Of a DNA stretch of 64,000 bases, positions 21,300 to 32,860 are shown piece after piece. Numbering within the stretch: position 1 is the first letter of the stretch; every line of letters begins with the position of its first letter. Location of the stretch: positions 310,001-374,000 of the forward strand of contig WHUZ01000057.1 of assembly GCA_015179045.1 (NCBI GenBank), read 5' to 3'. Source of the DNA: Kalaharituber pfeilii (lineage: Eukaryota; Ascomycota; Pezizomycetes; Pezizales; Pezizaceae). The translations under genes and the position numbers were made by a program. The notes beneath the pieces are model-generated. The model was not told the origin of the DNA. It worked only from the letters and a program-made list of their open reading frames with translations, and did no database searches.

Positions 21300-21590
21300 A
21301 TCGAGATACTCTCTCTGTGCCCGTCTGTAGGTCTCGCCAAGGCAAGGCTTCCGATATATGTCACACTGGCATCGGTAGAGCGGCCCCAGAGAAAGGACAG
21401 GATGGGTCACAAGTCGCCTGGCAATCCTGGGATAGCCGGGAATGGAGGGTACTGGGTGCGCGAGAAGTGTATGTAGAGTATGTGGTCAGGTGCTTCTAAC
21501 CTGTCCCAGGTGTATGCTGTAGGTCTCTGCCATAGGCTGGTAGGGTAGCCCGTATGCGGGGTTATGCGACTCCAAAAAAAAAAAAAAAAA
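21300..21590 (+). mobile_element. LINE tail B with UTR
   Basis: Tail B variant CCATAGGCTGG ... CGTATGCGGGGTTATGCGAC is followed by an A tract at 21574-21590. Upstream sequence from about 21300 looks like LINE 3' coding/UTR remnant without a clear motif. The 5' limit is uncertain. Confidence 0.6.
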
Positions 21591-21882
21591 TGCACCTGGT
21601 TTCTCCATATACGCATCTTCTGGGTTTATACAAATTCATGCGTTTAAGTGTAGGGAGGCTATGTCATGGGGAAACAGTGAGTTGCGACTCCGGCGCAAAT
21701 AGTAACAGGAACGAAACACATGACAAAACGTGCTGTAAACAAGGTCATGCGGCAATCGTGCCGATGCGATGTTAAGTATCACCCATGGGCCCAAATACTA
21801 TATTACGTTTCCTGCAATGGTAGCAGGTTCAGGGTGTCGCTGTTGTTAGTACTTCAAGCCTGATTATACAATGGTGGCAGTG

Positions 21883-22000
21883 CTTGAGCACCGCGGGAAA
21901 TACATGTATCTAAGACTTTTTTCTCTTTATTTTTTCTACAATAAACCCTCGCCATAGCCCATAGGGCGGCATGCGAGTAATGATATAAAAAAAAAAAAAA
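21883..22000 (+). mobile_element. 118-bp tail-A insertion
   Basis: A short UTR, the tail A hairpin and poly(A) are bounded by a 12-bp duplication ATGGTGGCAGTG (21871-21882, and from the last A through 22011). It contains no coding sequence. Confidence 0.8.
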
Positions 22001-22079
22001 TGGTGGCAGTGGCTTTGTTTGAGTCTTGGCTTAGGACTCATTAATGTCACCTAATGTGTTTTGCATCTTTGTTGATCTC

Positions 22080-22651
22080 GTCTCCTAGGACGAAATCATT
22101 ACCGAAGCGGGGATACGACAATCATCAAGAACCTGGAGAGCCGCGGAGAGGAACCGACTGGAACTCAGCTACAGACCACTAACAAGGCTGGGGCGAAGAG
22201 TATCAACACTAGCAGGCATACCGGGGGGCAAGGGGCTGAGAAAGTGGCAACATCCAAATTGGCAAAGCAGATAGCCCGGAATGCCAATGGTGTGGAGAAG
22301 AGGAGGAATCCACCACACACGTGATCAACAGGTGTAGGATATGGAAAAGAAAATGGCCAGGAGGGATGGCAGACCTAATTGAGCCACCCAAGAGCAAGGA
22401 CAAGGACCCTTTGGTAGATATACTAGAAGGGCGGAACTGTAGCTATCATGTATTATTTATTTTCCCTACTACTGACTTTTCCTATTACTGACGGAAATTT
22501 TTCCTATCACTGACTTCGCTTAGGTTGCTGATCATGGGTGACAGAGAAAATTTCCTTAGTTTTTCCTTTTCTTCCATATGTACCCAATCTCGCCATAGCC
22601 TGTCAGGCGGCACGCGAGTAATGAAATTGTAAAAAAAAAAAAAAAAAAAAA
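22080..22651 (+). mobile_element. LINE ORF2 3' end, tail A
   Basis: The pseudo-coding part reads AERNRLELSYRPLTRLGRRV and a zinc-motif remnant (CQWCGEEEESTTHV in a shifted frame). A UTR and tail A in its GCCTGTCAGGC form follow, with poly(A) at 22631-22651. Frameshifts near 22255 and 22290 kill the frame. Confidence 0.75.
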
Positions 22652-22689
22652 CCCGATATAACTACATTGTCCTCACGACCACACTTTAA

Positions 22690-22760
22690 GGCCCTGGGAT
22701 TGTGAATAGCTGCTGCGTGGGGTTACGTGATATTAAAAAATATAAATAAATGAAATACCA
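22690..22760 (+). mobile_element. degenerate tail B remnant
   Basis: The sequence GCTGCTGCGTGGGGTTACGTGA is followed by an interrupted A-rich tract. It has no coding sequence and no clear duplication. Confidence 0.45.
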
Positions 22761-22996
22761 TAAAATTAGTTTTTCTTTCTGCGCTTTTTATGCGCTGTGG
22801 CGGTAGGAGAGGAGGAGTCAGTCTGTAGCAGGGAGTATTGGGGGGAGGTGGATACCTGGATTAGGTTGTTGCCAACAGGAGGAGTATGTGGTGCATCCTG
22901 TGTACTTGTATATACATTTACGGAGGGGCAAGATGGGGGTCCCGCTCCCCTCAACCTACAGTATACAAGAAAAGTTCTTTTCCTAAGATTTCCGGC

Positions 22997-23041
22997 GGCA
23001 TGCGAGTAATGATATAAAAAAAAAAAAAAAAAAAAAAAAAT
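22997..23041 (+). mobile_element. 45-bp insertion: last 20 nt of tail A plus poly(A)
   Basis: The insertion reads GGCATGCGAGTAATGATATA followed by A's and a T. It is bounded by a 13-bp duplication TAAGATTTCCGGC (22984-22996 and 23042-23054). The hairpin itself is not fully copied, which makes it one of the shortest recognisable LINE products here. Confidence 0.85.
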
Positions 23042-23111
23042 TAAGATTTCCGGCCTTGAGAGAAAGAGAACTCTTCTACAGCGCTTGGTCTACCCTTGCT
23101 AATGTGTTCGG

Positions 23112-23259
23112 GTAGGGTGACTTCAGTTACATTTCAGTGTGCCAGTATTTTATTTTCTCTATCTCATTTAGTTCCTGTCGATCACATGTACCTAACACAT
23201 CGCCATAGCCCACAGGGCGGTAAGCGATAAATGATATAAAAAAAAAAAAAAAAAAAAAA
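23112..23259 (+). mobile_element. 148-bp tail-A insertion
   Basis: A short UTR, tail A in the ATCGC ... GCGAT form and poly(A) are bounded by the 8-bp duplication GTGTTCGG (23104-23111 and 23260-23267). Confidence 0.8.
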
Positions 23260-23706
23260 GTGTTCGGCTGGCATGCACAACGTAGCGAGCTGTATGTATA
23301 CCCCACCAAAGCCCCACACAAGGCTGAAACACAAATAGTTAGTGCAAAATGTCATCTTTAATCTGCAGCAGATATATTAATTATTCAGGAAGTTGATTAC
23401 ATTGCCTTCCACCACATGGTAAGTGTAGATGCCTTATTATTATATTGGCTGCATTTGACGGTGCTTGCGAGGTTTTTCTTTGTTTTTTCAATGACTACAG
23501 TCTGACCTTGCATAATGAGCACTAGTTTCATGCCCAGTCTGAGCACGTAAATTTGGGTTTCATTATCGCAGGGCTTTGAGATAGAAAATTGAGGCAAATT
23601 AGTCATATACTCTTGGCAGCTGAGTTCAGAGTCTTGAGTAACTGAACTTCACTCCTAAATTAGCCTCTGTATTGACTTACTGCTAATGGAAATAGTCACA
23701 TTACGG

Positions 23707-23790
23707 GATACGATATTTTTTTTTTTTCTTTCTCTTTTTTCTAATCACATAACCCCGCTTAGCGCTACTATCGCCTATGACAGGGCAGTG
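23707..23790 (-). mobile_element. tail-B-only insertion
   Basis: Poly(T) with two C's is followed by AATCACATAACCCCGCTTAG, the complement of tail B, and then a short remnant of the conserved CCATGGC region. No coding sequence follows. Duplications are unclear. Confidence 0.6.
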
Positions 23791-24258
23791 GTGGAAGTGG
23801 TGAATAGGAATAGAAATAGAAATGTAACGAGCAGAAGTAGTGGGGAAGAATATAAATTAGAACTAACCAGAAGTAGATTGAGATCTGTCATCAGGACCCT
23901 AGCAGTCTAGCAAGTGGTGAGCATTCATATCATACTAGCGGAATGGGCAGAAACTCACAACTTGGTTTAAACCTACTTAAATGTTCACTAGGCTGCTCGG
24001 GAATTAGTGTTACGCAGGAGGCAAGACAGCAGCAGGAGGGATTCGATGGATATCGCGAGGTACTTATCATTATAGCAAGAACAATTTGAATGTAGATAAA
24101 AATAACTTCCTCTAGATTTTTTTTCATTCCACTATTTAGTGCGATTTTATTATAGTAAGGTGAATTGCATGGGATGGAAATTCCAAGGGCGCGATGATTA
24201 ACATTAGCAAGGTCGGGCTGCAACCCACAGACACGCTACGAGGCTATAACCAGGATAT

Positions 24259-24326
24259 TAGTGAGCGGCACGAGCCGAGCCAGCTCGAGCTCAAACGAGC
24301 CAAGATCATGCTAGTGTTTTTACTTA
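24259..24326. mobile_element. hAT-type MITE, copy 3 (truncated, inverted)
   Basis: It starts TAGTGAGCGGCACGAGCCGA and matches the complement of the right end of the 190-480 MITE for about 68 bp, then stops. No second terminus is seen. Confidence 0.65.
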
Positions 24327-24363
24327 GAATATATTCTTATACAGAAATAACTTTAAGCGGGAG

Positions 24364-24811
24364 TGTTACAGCTTTCACTGATAATGGTTCTTCTGTCGGG
24401 GCGGGCCATCCAGCTCAAGTTAAATACTCTTACTGGATCCCATCCTAAGTGCCCTTTCTGACAGTGGCTTTCTACGGAGGCTGAGGCCTTGTTCCAATCT
24501 ACTGGATACACGGTCCGGTCCGTTACCTATCAGGTTTCAGACTTATCAGCTCCTCCTAGCACTAAACCTAGCCTAGTTATCTCTTCTAGAGATAACGGAG
24601 TAGCATTTCTAATTAGGGCCCTGTGGTGGCTTACTCTGCCAAGCCGTAGGTGACTGACAGCGTCCTGTCCTGATCAACCCTAGGCTTCCTGCTTAGTACT
24701 TACTATTATTTCCTAATGGTGTTACACTACTAACGGAGCGACCGTTCTAGTAATGACTACCTCATTAGGAGATCATAGACTCTCTATCGACTATGTCAAC
24801 CTCCATGACAT
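24364..24811 (-). repeat. 3' LTR of gypsy element 1
   Basis: Read on the minus strand it starts TGTCATGGAGG and ends GCTGTAACA, so it has TG...CA ends. It lies directly beyond the pol stop codon and is preceded (in element direction) by the purine-rich AGGAAGGGAG, a plausible polypurine tract. No second copy of this LTR is visible on the right side. Confidence 0.6.
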
Positions 24812-24821
24812 TACTCCCTTC

Positions 24822-27800
24822 CTAGTTTCTTGTCCTCAAGATCTTAACCCGGAAATCCCTATCTGCCTGCGGATGTCTGTTATGAAACTCCTTCAAAATT
24901 TCCTCACTTGTTCCAGCCAAGTTCTTATAACCTTCCCATGTTGCTTCCTCATCTGGGTATCCTTCCCACAATACTAAATACTCTACCGGGTGCCCACGCT
25001 TCCTCTTATTTTTTCTGCTTTCAATGATATCCCGAACTACCCAATTGACTTCATCCTCGATTTCTTCTGGGGGGGGTGGAGGGATATGTCGAGTTGGATC
25101 TAGACTTTGCCGATAGGGTTCCAATAAGCTCACATGGAAAACCGGGTGTACTTTCATAGTTGAGGGTAACTCTAGTTTATATGCTCGAGTTCCTATTGCT
25201 TTGGTAATTTTGAAAGGTCCGGCTTTTCGGTGGTCGAGTTTCTTAGAAGGTCGGTGGGATTGCATGTTCTGCTTGCTAGCCATGACGAGATCTCCTACTT
25301 TGAGGCTTGGTTGTTCAAGTCTTTTAGTATTAGACCATCGAGTCATCTTGATTCTAGCTTTTAGAATGTTCTCCCTAAGTCGTTTCCAGGTTCCTTCCCA
25401 GACTTTCTCTAGAAGTTCGCTGGCAGGGTTCTGGAATTCGACCTTCCTTAATGGTTCCCAGGACTGGCGAGGTTCAAACCCAAAGTTGGCTTCGAAAGGG
25501 ACATGCCTGTTGTTTCAGAGGAGGAGGAGTTATACGCAAACTCTGCCATAGGCAAAAGGTCTTCCCAATCGTCCTGCTTCCAAGAACAATAGTGTCGTAG
25601 ATATTGTTCAAGGGTTTGGTTTGTTCGCTCTGTTTGCCCATCGGTTTCAGGGTGGAAGGCAGTCGATAGCTTTGTCGTAATGCCTAATAGATCCATTAGT
25701 GCTTGCCAGAAATGTGAGGTTACCTTTGAGTCTCGGTCCGAGATGATGTCTTCCGGAAGTCCATGATACTTTCAATAGAATCTCAGAAAGGCTTGGGCAA
25801 GGTCTTTAGCGGTAGTGTTAGTGGGGAGAGGGATGAAATGGGCCATTTTGGTAAATCGGTCAACGATTACCCAAATGATGGTGCAGCCATTAGACTCAGG
25901 AAGTTCGGTGATCCAATCCATCGAGATTGAGACCAGGGACGGTAAGGTACTTCTAATGGTTCTAGAAGTCCGTATTTTCGGTGTCTGCTTGGTTTGTCCC
26001 TTTGGCATGTATCACAAGAGCGTACATAATCCTGTACGTCTTGCTCGATGTTAACCCAGTGATAGTTAGCCTTAATTCGGTCCAAAGTCTTATGAATGCC
26101 GAAATGTCCAGCGATTGTACTATCATGGTTATCTCGAAGGATTCTGTTTTTAATTTCCTTATTGTCTGGGATGAACCACCGGTGTTTCCAGAGGAGGAGG
26201 TTGTCTTCAACCGTAAAGTTCTTATCCACTAGTTGACTCCCTTCCTTGACTGCTTCTCGGGTTTTCACCCAATCTGCAGAACTCTCTCCAGCAGTGCGTA
26301 AGTCATCTCGGAAGGTGTCCCTAGCTTCACTACCTTTGTTGCAGCTAGCCTTAATTGTCCGGGCTTAAACAAGAACTGTACTGGTTGTAGGTCTTCACTC
26401 CCTTCCTCAGGGCGGTGATCCCAACGCCTACTCAATGCATCTGGCTTCCCATTTGTCTCTCCAGGTCTATACCTTACCATGAAATCAAATTCTCCCAGGA
26501 ACTCGGCCCATCTTGCTTGTCTTCGAGTCAAAGTTTTCGTAGTACTAAAGTACTCAAGGTTTTTGTGGTCTGTCCAAACGAGTATCTGTTGTTGACAGGA
26601 CTTGAGTAGTGGTTCCCACTCCTTGAAGGCTTTGATGATGGCTACCATTTCTTTATCGTGGATATCGTAATTAATTTCCGCTGGTGAGAATTTTCGTGAC
26701 ATAAAAGCACATGGGTGTGGTTTGCCGTTGGGTTGAAGCTGAGATAAGACTGCTCCTACGGCATAGTCACTAGTATCGGTTTCGATAATAGTCTCCTTCT
26801 CCGATTGGAAGTGTACTAGAATTGGTGCAGTTGTAAACCTTTTCTTGATTTCGTCAAAGGCTTGTTGTCTTGCTCGAGTCCATTTCCAAGGTAGGTTTTT
26901 CTTGGTTAATTCTGTTAAAGGGTGTGCGATTTTGGAGAACCCTTCGATAAACCTTCTATAAAAATTAGCAAAACCTAGGAATTCTTGTACATCTTTGACT
27001 CGGCGAGGGGTTGCCCAATTCTTAACTTCCTCCACCTTTTTCTCGGTCATTTGGATTCCTTCCGGAGAAATCTTATAACCTAAGAATTCTACTACTTGCT
27101 GATGGAAGCAACTCTTTCTTAGGTTCACTCCCAAACCAGCCTTATCGAGCCTTGCTAGTACCTCTTTTACTAGACGTTCATGCTCCTCATCATTTTCTGA
27201 ATATATTAGGATATCATCCAAATATATTACAACTCCGTTGTCAAGCAGGTCATAGAATATGTTATCCATCATAGCTTGGAAGGTGGCAGGGGCGTTGCAA
27301 AGTCCGAAGGGCATAACTCGCCAATGGTATAATCCGAACCGGGTGCGGAACGCAGTTTTCTCTTCGTCTTCTTTGGCCATGCGTACTAGGTTATAACCAT
27401 TTTTCAGATCTAACTTCGTAAATATTTTAGCCTTGTTTAGACGTTCTCGAAGTTCCGTCATAAGAGGTAGGGGGTATCGGTTCTTGATAGTTACTTTATT
27501 GAGTGCGCGGTAATCTGTTTTTTTTTTTTTTTTTTTTTTTTTTCATTAAATCTGTACAGACTCGATAGGTACCGTCGGATTTTCGGACTAATAGGATGGG
27601 TGCTCCTGCTAATGATTGGGACTTTACAATTTTCCCCGCTGCTTCTTGCTTGTCGAGCCATTCTTTCAAGGCTCGGAGTTCGGATTCAGAAAATGGGTAT
27701 AGTGGTCCCCATGGGGCCTCTGCTCCAGGGACTAATTTGATAGTGTGGTCAAACCGGGAGTGAGCTGGTAATTGATTACTCTGCTCTCGACTACAGAGGT

Positions 27801-28385
27801 GAGCCCACTTGTGGTAAACTGCAGGGAGAAGTCCTTTAACATCTTCTCCATCCTCGGTATGCCAGACTAAACTAGCTACCCATGCATCAGGGTCATCTAA
27901 TATTTCCTTCTTTAGGACAATATTATCGACGATGCTTGCCTGGAACTCTTTGGGGAGGCAATGCTGCTGGCAATAGCTACTCCGCCATTTCATGGTTCCT
28001 TTCTCCCAGTCTATATCTGGGTTATGCTTATTGAGCCAGGAGATTGGGAGGTATCCATCTACTCCATCCTCGATTTGCCCAACTTCACACACTAGAGCCT
28101 CGGAGTGATTTCCTATTACTAGCTCTACTGGCTTAGTATAGTACACTCCTGCCCCTGTGATCGGTTGCTTGCTTGCGTTTTCAACCACGATTGGTTTTGC
28201 ACGCTTCTTAACGAGGATGTTAGAACTTCGGACAAATTCTTCATTGAAGATTGGTCCTGTGGCTCCACAATCTAATAACAATCGGCAAGGAATTTCCTAT
28301 TGTTTGACTTTGACGATTGACTGGATGATGAGTCGTGCTGAGTGCACTGGTTCAGCAGTGTTGATTTCGGTGCGTTGTCTCTTCA
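24822..28385 (-). pseudogene. pol of gypsy element 1
   Basis: The protease has LLLDCGATG. The reverse transcriptase has VIYLDDILIY and FGLCNAPATFQ. RNase H has IIETDTSDYAVGAVLSQ. The integrase zinc region has HDSTIAGHFGIHKT and CDTCQRDK; its core has SMDWITELPES, VDRFTKMAHF and [15 protein letters not shown]-terminal chromodomain follows (VEYLVLWEGYPDEEATWEGY). Breaks seen are a TAG just before the protease, a poly(A) insertion in the reverse transcriptase, a frameshift near 25920, and TGA within [11 protein letters not shown] in the integrase, where Trp would fit. The stop codon is at 24822. Confidence 0.85.
27519..27548 (-). mobile_element. about 30-bp LINE insertion: TAATG plus poly(A)
   Basis: On the minus strand the insertion is TAATG followed by about 25 A's. 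It is bounded by the 7-bp duplication AATCTGT (plus strand 27512-27518 and 27549-27555). The 5-nt end matches the last bases of tail A. It breaks the reverse transcriptase between VCTD and the expected YRALNK-like continuation. Confidence 0.75.
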
Positions 28386-28836
28386 TTTTGGACTACGATA
28401 CTAGCTTCTCAGACTAGTACTACCTACCCGGTAGGTCCAAATACGACGATAGTGAGTTGGTGTAATAGGAGCAGTAGGGTTGAGGGAAATAGTAGGTCTA
28501 AGCAAGATAAATTCGTGAGAATATAATCATGATTAGAACATGCCTGCATGCTTCGGCTAATGAAGCCATCCTCAGCTAATCTTGGATTTTGTTGGATCTC
28601 TTGTCCACTCACTGGTCGAATAGGCCGAAACTTCTAATAGTAGTTCTTATACTACTAATAATCCCATATGTAAAGTATGAGGACACTTTGATCAATATTT
28701 GCAGAGATTCTTTTATCCAACGGAATAGTCTCCATAAACTCGCTTGCAACCTTCTAGTAGTGCAACAAGTATATATTGATATAATAAAATATCATGCAGA
28801 AAATACCCGACCATTTTTTCCTCCGAGTCTTATTGA
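28386..28836. other. unexplained 450-bp spacer between gag and pol of gypsy element 1
   Basis: In gypsy element 2 the gag and pol frames are only tens of bases apart; here about 450 bp separate them. I find no ORF, tail or clear terminal repeat in it. It could be an old insertion. Confidence 0.4.
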
Positions 28837-28839
28837 CTC

Positions 28840-30512
28840 CTTGCCATTAGTAGCTCATATTCCCCTTCGCTACTCTCTACCAACTCAATAATTCTTCCAC
28901 CATGTTCATCTGATTCCAGACCAGAAACCGCGGAGATCTTCACATCCTCCTTCTTCTTGTCTCTTTTGGAGTCCTGCTCCCTCCCTTCTTTCTTCTGCTT
29001 AATTGTCACTCTCTCGGTGACCGGCTTCTCCTTCCAACACTCATACCACTTATGGGTACCCTTACCACACCTAAGACAGGTGTCTGCCTTTCGTCGCTCC
29101 TCAATGATCTCGCTAGGGATGCCCTTGAGTTCAGCATCCTTGGACTTGAAGTCCGAGTTCTTGTTTTCTCGTTTCCTCTAGACTACGCGGTTTATGGGTG
29201 GTTTGTGCCCACGCAAGTCCAACTTCCCTGTTTAATCCTCGTACCATTTTGTCCTTCGCAATTTCCTCATTATATCCAGTTCGCCACATGAGGTTCGTAA
29301 GAGAGTCAAGAAAGTCGTCGATTGAGTTGGTATGCTTCAACTCAGACCATTGGGTGACGGCCTGTTCTCTCCCTACTCGTGTTGCAAAGGAGGAGCGGAG
29401 GGCTTCGCAGAATGTAGTCCATTGGGACCATTTTGGGTCAAGGTTGGCATTTTGTTGTCCAGGGAGTCGGCGAGCTGCATTGATGTCAATTTTCGGGTGG
29501 TAGGATTCGTACCATTTCACAGGATCTCTGTGCTTGTCAGTGGTATTACGCTGGAGAAGGTTCGCAGCATATCGGATCTTGGTGATATCCTTCCTATACT
29601 TTCGTTCCTCCAATGCCCATACATTTTCCAACTGCCGTAAGAACCGCTCTAGGTCCTCAGGGTCGCCCTTATAGGGTTGTGGTTTTGGAGCCTCTGAGGT
29701 CTCCTTCTGCTTAGGCATTGTTTTGAGGAATCGTGCGAAGAATTCCTCCATCAATTCCGATGTAGTCTGCTTTTTTCCCTTCCCCTTTTCCTTCCTCTTT
29801 TTGCCTTTCTCTTCTTCCTCAGAGCCGGAACTGGTCCGGATTTTTTTTGACTTCTTGGTGGGGGAGGAGGGAGTCCTCCTCCCACAAAACTGGATGCACG
29901 TTGCCTGCCTGAGCCCCCCGGTCCAGATTCTGGTAGTGGAGGTAAGGCGGATCCTCCTTGTCTCCGCCTGTCAGCTGCTGCACGTTGATCATCACTGCCT
30001 TCGTCCTCAAGAGTATACTTCCCTTGGTCTATTGCTTGCTTGAACTTGGTTTCCAACCCGGGTGTTGCGACAGCTGGTATTATCCATTCCCAATCCATTT
30101 TGGTGGTTTGCGGAGGGATGATTGTTTGTTTTATACTGTCCAAGATGGATTGTCGACACTCGTGGATGGTTCGCATCATATACATAGTGGCTTCCTGCAT
30201 GAATGTTATTTGTATATGCATTTCCTGTTGAAACTGCAGTGACTGTGCTTGGATGACTGCGAGCTCTGCATTAATAAAATCGGCTAGGGTTTCTTGAAAC
30301 CATTTCCAGAATTCTGCGAGATTAACTGGAGGAATTTTCTGAAACTTTTCGAGGGGAATATTCAGGAGCTTGCTGGCGACTGCATGGGGTTCCCTAATGA
30401 TTAGGATCTTTGCTGTGTCTGCGACGGGGAGGGCTTCTGGGTGCCATTCGATTGCGACACAGAGGTGCCATAGTGATAGCTGTAGAGGTAATAACTTAAA
30501 GTTATAGTACAC
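28840..30512 (-). pseudogene. gag of gypsy element 1
   Basis: The N-terminal half (30512-29751) has a helical region with an EFWKWFQETLADFI block and a Pro/basic linker. The next frame (29754-29131) has the retrotransposon gag core (YKGDPEDLERFLRQLENV, then ARRLPGQQNANLDPKW and SIDDFLDSL). A CLRCGKGTHKWYEC zinc knuckle follows near 29050-29090, and the gag ends near 28840. Two frameshifts break it, the first beside a T6 run (plus strand) near 29771. Confidence 0.75.
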
Positions 30513-31022
30513 CTCTTCCTCTTCTTCTCTCGAACCATCTCCCTCAACTCTCTTCTCTTCTTATTCCTCTCCCCCGCTGTCAGGCCCCTATTCCTCAGCG
30601 CCCTTTTCACTTCCTTCTTCTTCATTGTTAACTCCCGGTCCCACCACCTCTTAGACCTCTCTGTAATGACTATCTTCTTCCTGAATCCTCTGCTCATCTT
30701 CACAAGCAGCTGGTATGCGTCCACTCCTGCCTTCACTGGCTTGTCTTTAATTATCTCTAAGAAGTCCCCCCATCTCTCCCAATCTGTGACCATGAGAGTT
30801 TGTGTCCTTCTTCTCGTTTCTGTCATCCTCCCAGATATCATGGCATGATCAGACCCAGCAATCCAGGTAACATATTGGCCCTCCCACTCCCCAGGTCTCG
30901 CGAACACTAGGTCGAGTAATGACTCCTCTACTCTCCTCCCCCTCACCCTCCTCCACGTAACCGTCCCCTTAGTAACCTGTTGTTCGAGTTCTCTCGCATC
31001 GCTCCAGTCTTTCAATGCCCGC
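30513..31022 (-). pseudogene. LINE ORF2 endonuclease-end fragment
   Basis: The minus-strand frame ends the endonuclease domain (LLDLVFARPGEWEGQYVTW, then IAGSDHAMISGRM, containing the SDH catalytic motif). It continues into the basic linker before reverse transcriptase (RWWDRELTMKKKEVKRAL). Its left end abuts gypsy element 1 gag. Homologous sequence recurs at 32247-32860. Confidence 0.75.
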
Positions 31023-31439
31023 CCTCTCCCATCCGTCCTTGCTTATAGGGTATCTGCACTTGGACAATTTAGTGCTACCCCCTCAAGTCAACATTTAGGA
31101 GGCATAATAGCGTGTTCTTCGTACAAAAAGAAGTATATTTATTAGTTGAGGTGCTACAACTTCCAAATCCGATACGCGGAAGTAATAGAATTTTGCAATC
31201 AGCTGATATTGGACTATATATGCTGCTTAATAGATTGGCTTATCCAAACTGTTATGCTGATTAAGCATTAAAATTTGAATGGTGACTAGAGCGGATCTTG
31301 ATTATTACCAATACCCTCTTAGACTTTTTGGTAGAAAAATAGCATTGGCTTTTGGACTTTGATAATGAATGTCTAATACCGGAGAAGTTTTACTCAAAGT
31401 AGAAAAGGAAATCGATTTGTGGTAGCAACCCAGTGAAGA

Positions 31440-32247
31440 CGAAAGTACTTACTCATGAGTAAATCGCTTTAATCGCAGACTTGCTAGGCAATACGATTTG
31501 GAAACTCCGTCACCTGTTCCCAAGACTCGGGCTGCACCTTTACTACCTCCATTAACTGCAACCAGTACCAAAGAACCAAAGACTTCTACGTCTGATAAAT
31601 TTACTGGTGTTGCTAGTAAGTTAAGACAGTTCTTCAACCAACTCCAACTCGTTTTCACTATGCAAAAGCATACTTATAGTGAAGAAATATCCAACATTCT
31701 TTTCGCTGCTTCCTGTTTTGATAAAAATGCACATTCATGATGGGACTCACAAAAGAAAAATATCTTACTGAGTGCTGGTATGGAAATTACCTGAAAAAGA
31801 TATACAGACTTCCAGAAAGCTTTACAAGATGCCTTTATAGATTCTACTGAATGAGAAGGCGCACGAAGAGACTTAGACTTTGAGTTTCAGAAGAAGGATA
31901 AAAAGATGGTTAATTATTTGGCCAGAATTCAGTCACGTAATCTGATAGCTGACTGGGATCATACAAGAATCTAGTAACATCTCTTCGAGAGTGTCTATAA
32001 GAATGTACGGGAACATTACAAGCGGACTCAAGATTATAAAGAAGAACCTCGTACTGTTGAAGAATGCTTTCAATGGATACAAAAGGCTAGGTTGGCAGTC
32101 GAGACTGAGAAAGGCTATGAGACTATTATTAAAGGCAAACAAGCGGCTAGGGAGCAGCTAGCTATGAGAGAAAAGGGGAAGACTGACAAAACCGAACCCA
32201 AGTCCAAGATCTCTACCGTAGGAGCAGACAGTTCTAACAATGATTCC
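31440..32247 (+). pseudogene. gypsy gag relic (plus strand)
   Basis: FTGVASKLRQFFNQLQLVFT followed by YSEEISNILFAASCF is the start of a retrotransposon gag domain. The continuation (FQKALQDAFIDST, VNYLARIQSRNLIADWDHT, VEECFQWIQKARLAVE) is cut by stops. A LINE endonuclease fragment joins at about 32247. The flanking 31030-31440 shows nothing recognisable. Confidence 0.65.
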
Positions 32248-32860
32248 TCGGCTCTCCTCCTCACCCTTCTCCAGGTGACCATCCCTTTAGCGATCTATTG
32301 TTTGAGTGCTCTCGCATCGCTCCATTCTTTCAGCGCCCGTCCTCTCCTGTCAGTCTTGTCGCTCCAGTCCTCGTGAGGTGCAATGCAGTCTCCTATAAGT
32401 ACATCGGTCATACCGATTTCTTCTCTGTCCCCCTCGTGGTCGGCTTTGCCATTCCAGTAGACTCCCGTAATACCCTTGTTCCCTCTCGTCATACCCTTAT
32501 AGGCAGCATATGAGTAATGAAATAAAAAAAAAAAAAAAAAATAAACCCTTGTTCCCTATCTCAATCTTAGCCCAGTTTAGTCCTCCACGCACTCTGATCT
32601 CCCTAGCATGTCGTTCCTAACATATGCTGCTATCTTTCTGTCCTCTCCTACGTGTACTATCCCATGCGCCAGGTGAAACGTCGTGCATCTCCCCTCGTAG
32701 TACCAGTTCTCCCCAATGAATATTATGTCTATCTTCCAGTCCGCCCCTCCTGCAAGGCCAGGTCCATCGCCTCCAGTGACATGCCTACGTTTTGATAAGC
32801 TATCTTCAGCATGGTAGTGGTTGCCTGTCCGTGCCTCGCTCCTCAGCACTTTATATTTCA
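32247..32860 (-). pseudogene. LINE ORF2 endonuclease N-terminal part
   Basis: On the minus strand, 32849-32577 encodes WKIDIIFIGENWYYEGRC and 32492-32295 encodes a GDCIAPHEDWSD block, both typical of the apurinic-type endonuclease of Tad1-like LINEs. A 60-bp tail insertion (32485-32544) separates them. Confidence 0.7.
32485..32544 (+). mobile_element. 60-bp tail-A insertion
   Basis: A diverged tail A (CTCGTCATAC ... GCATATGAGTAATGAAATA) and an A tract are bounded by a 13-bp duplication ACCCTTGTTCCCT (32472-32484 and 32545-32557). It sits in the LINE endonuclease relic. Confidence 0.8.

Larger units (their letters stand above)
24364..30512 (-). mobile_element. Ty3/gypsy chromovirus-type element 1, 5'-truncated
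   Basis: In element order on the minus strand: gag-like frames (30512-28840), protease, reverse transcriptase, RNase H, integrase and a chromodomain (28385-24822), then the 3' LTR. The 5' LTR is absent. The right edge at about 30512 joins a LINE ORF2 endonuclease fragment directly. It is inactive, with several frameshifts and stops and a roughly 30-bp LINE tail inside the reverse transcriptase region. Confidence 0.85.

Noticed and set aside
24194..24448. 84-aa ORF at the left edge of gypsy 1
   Set aside because: It spans a MITE fragment and the LTR start and has no domain character.
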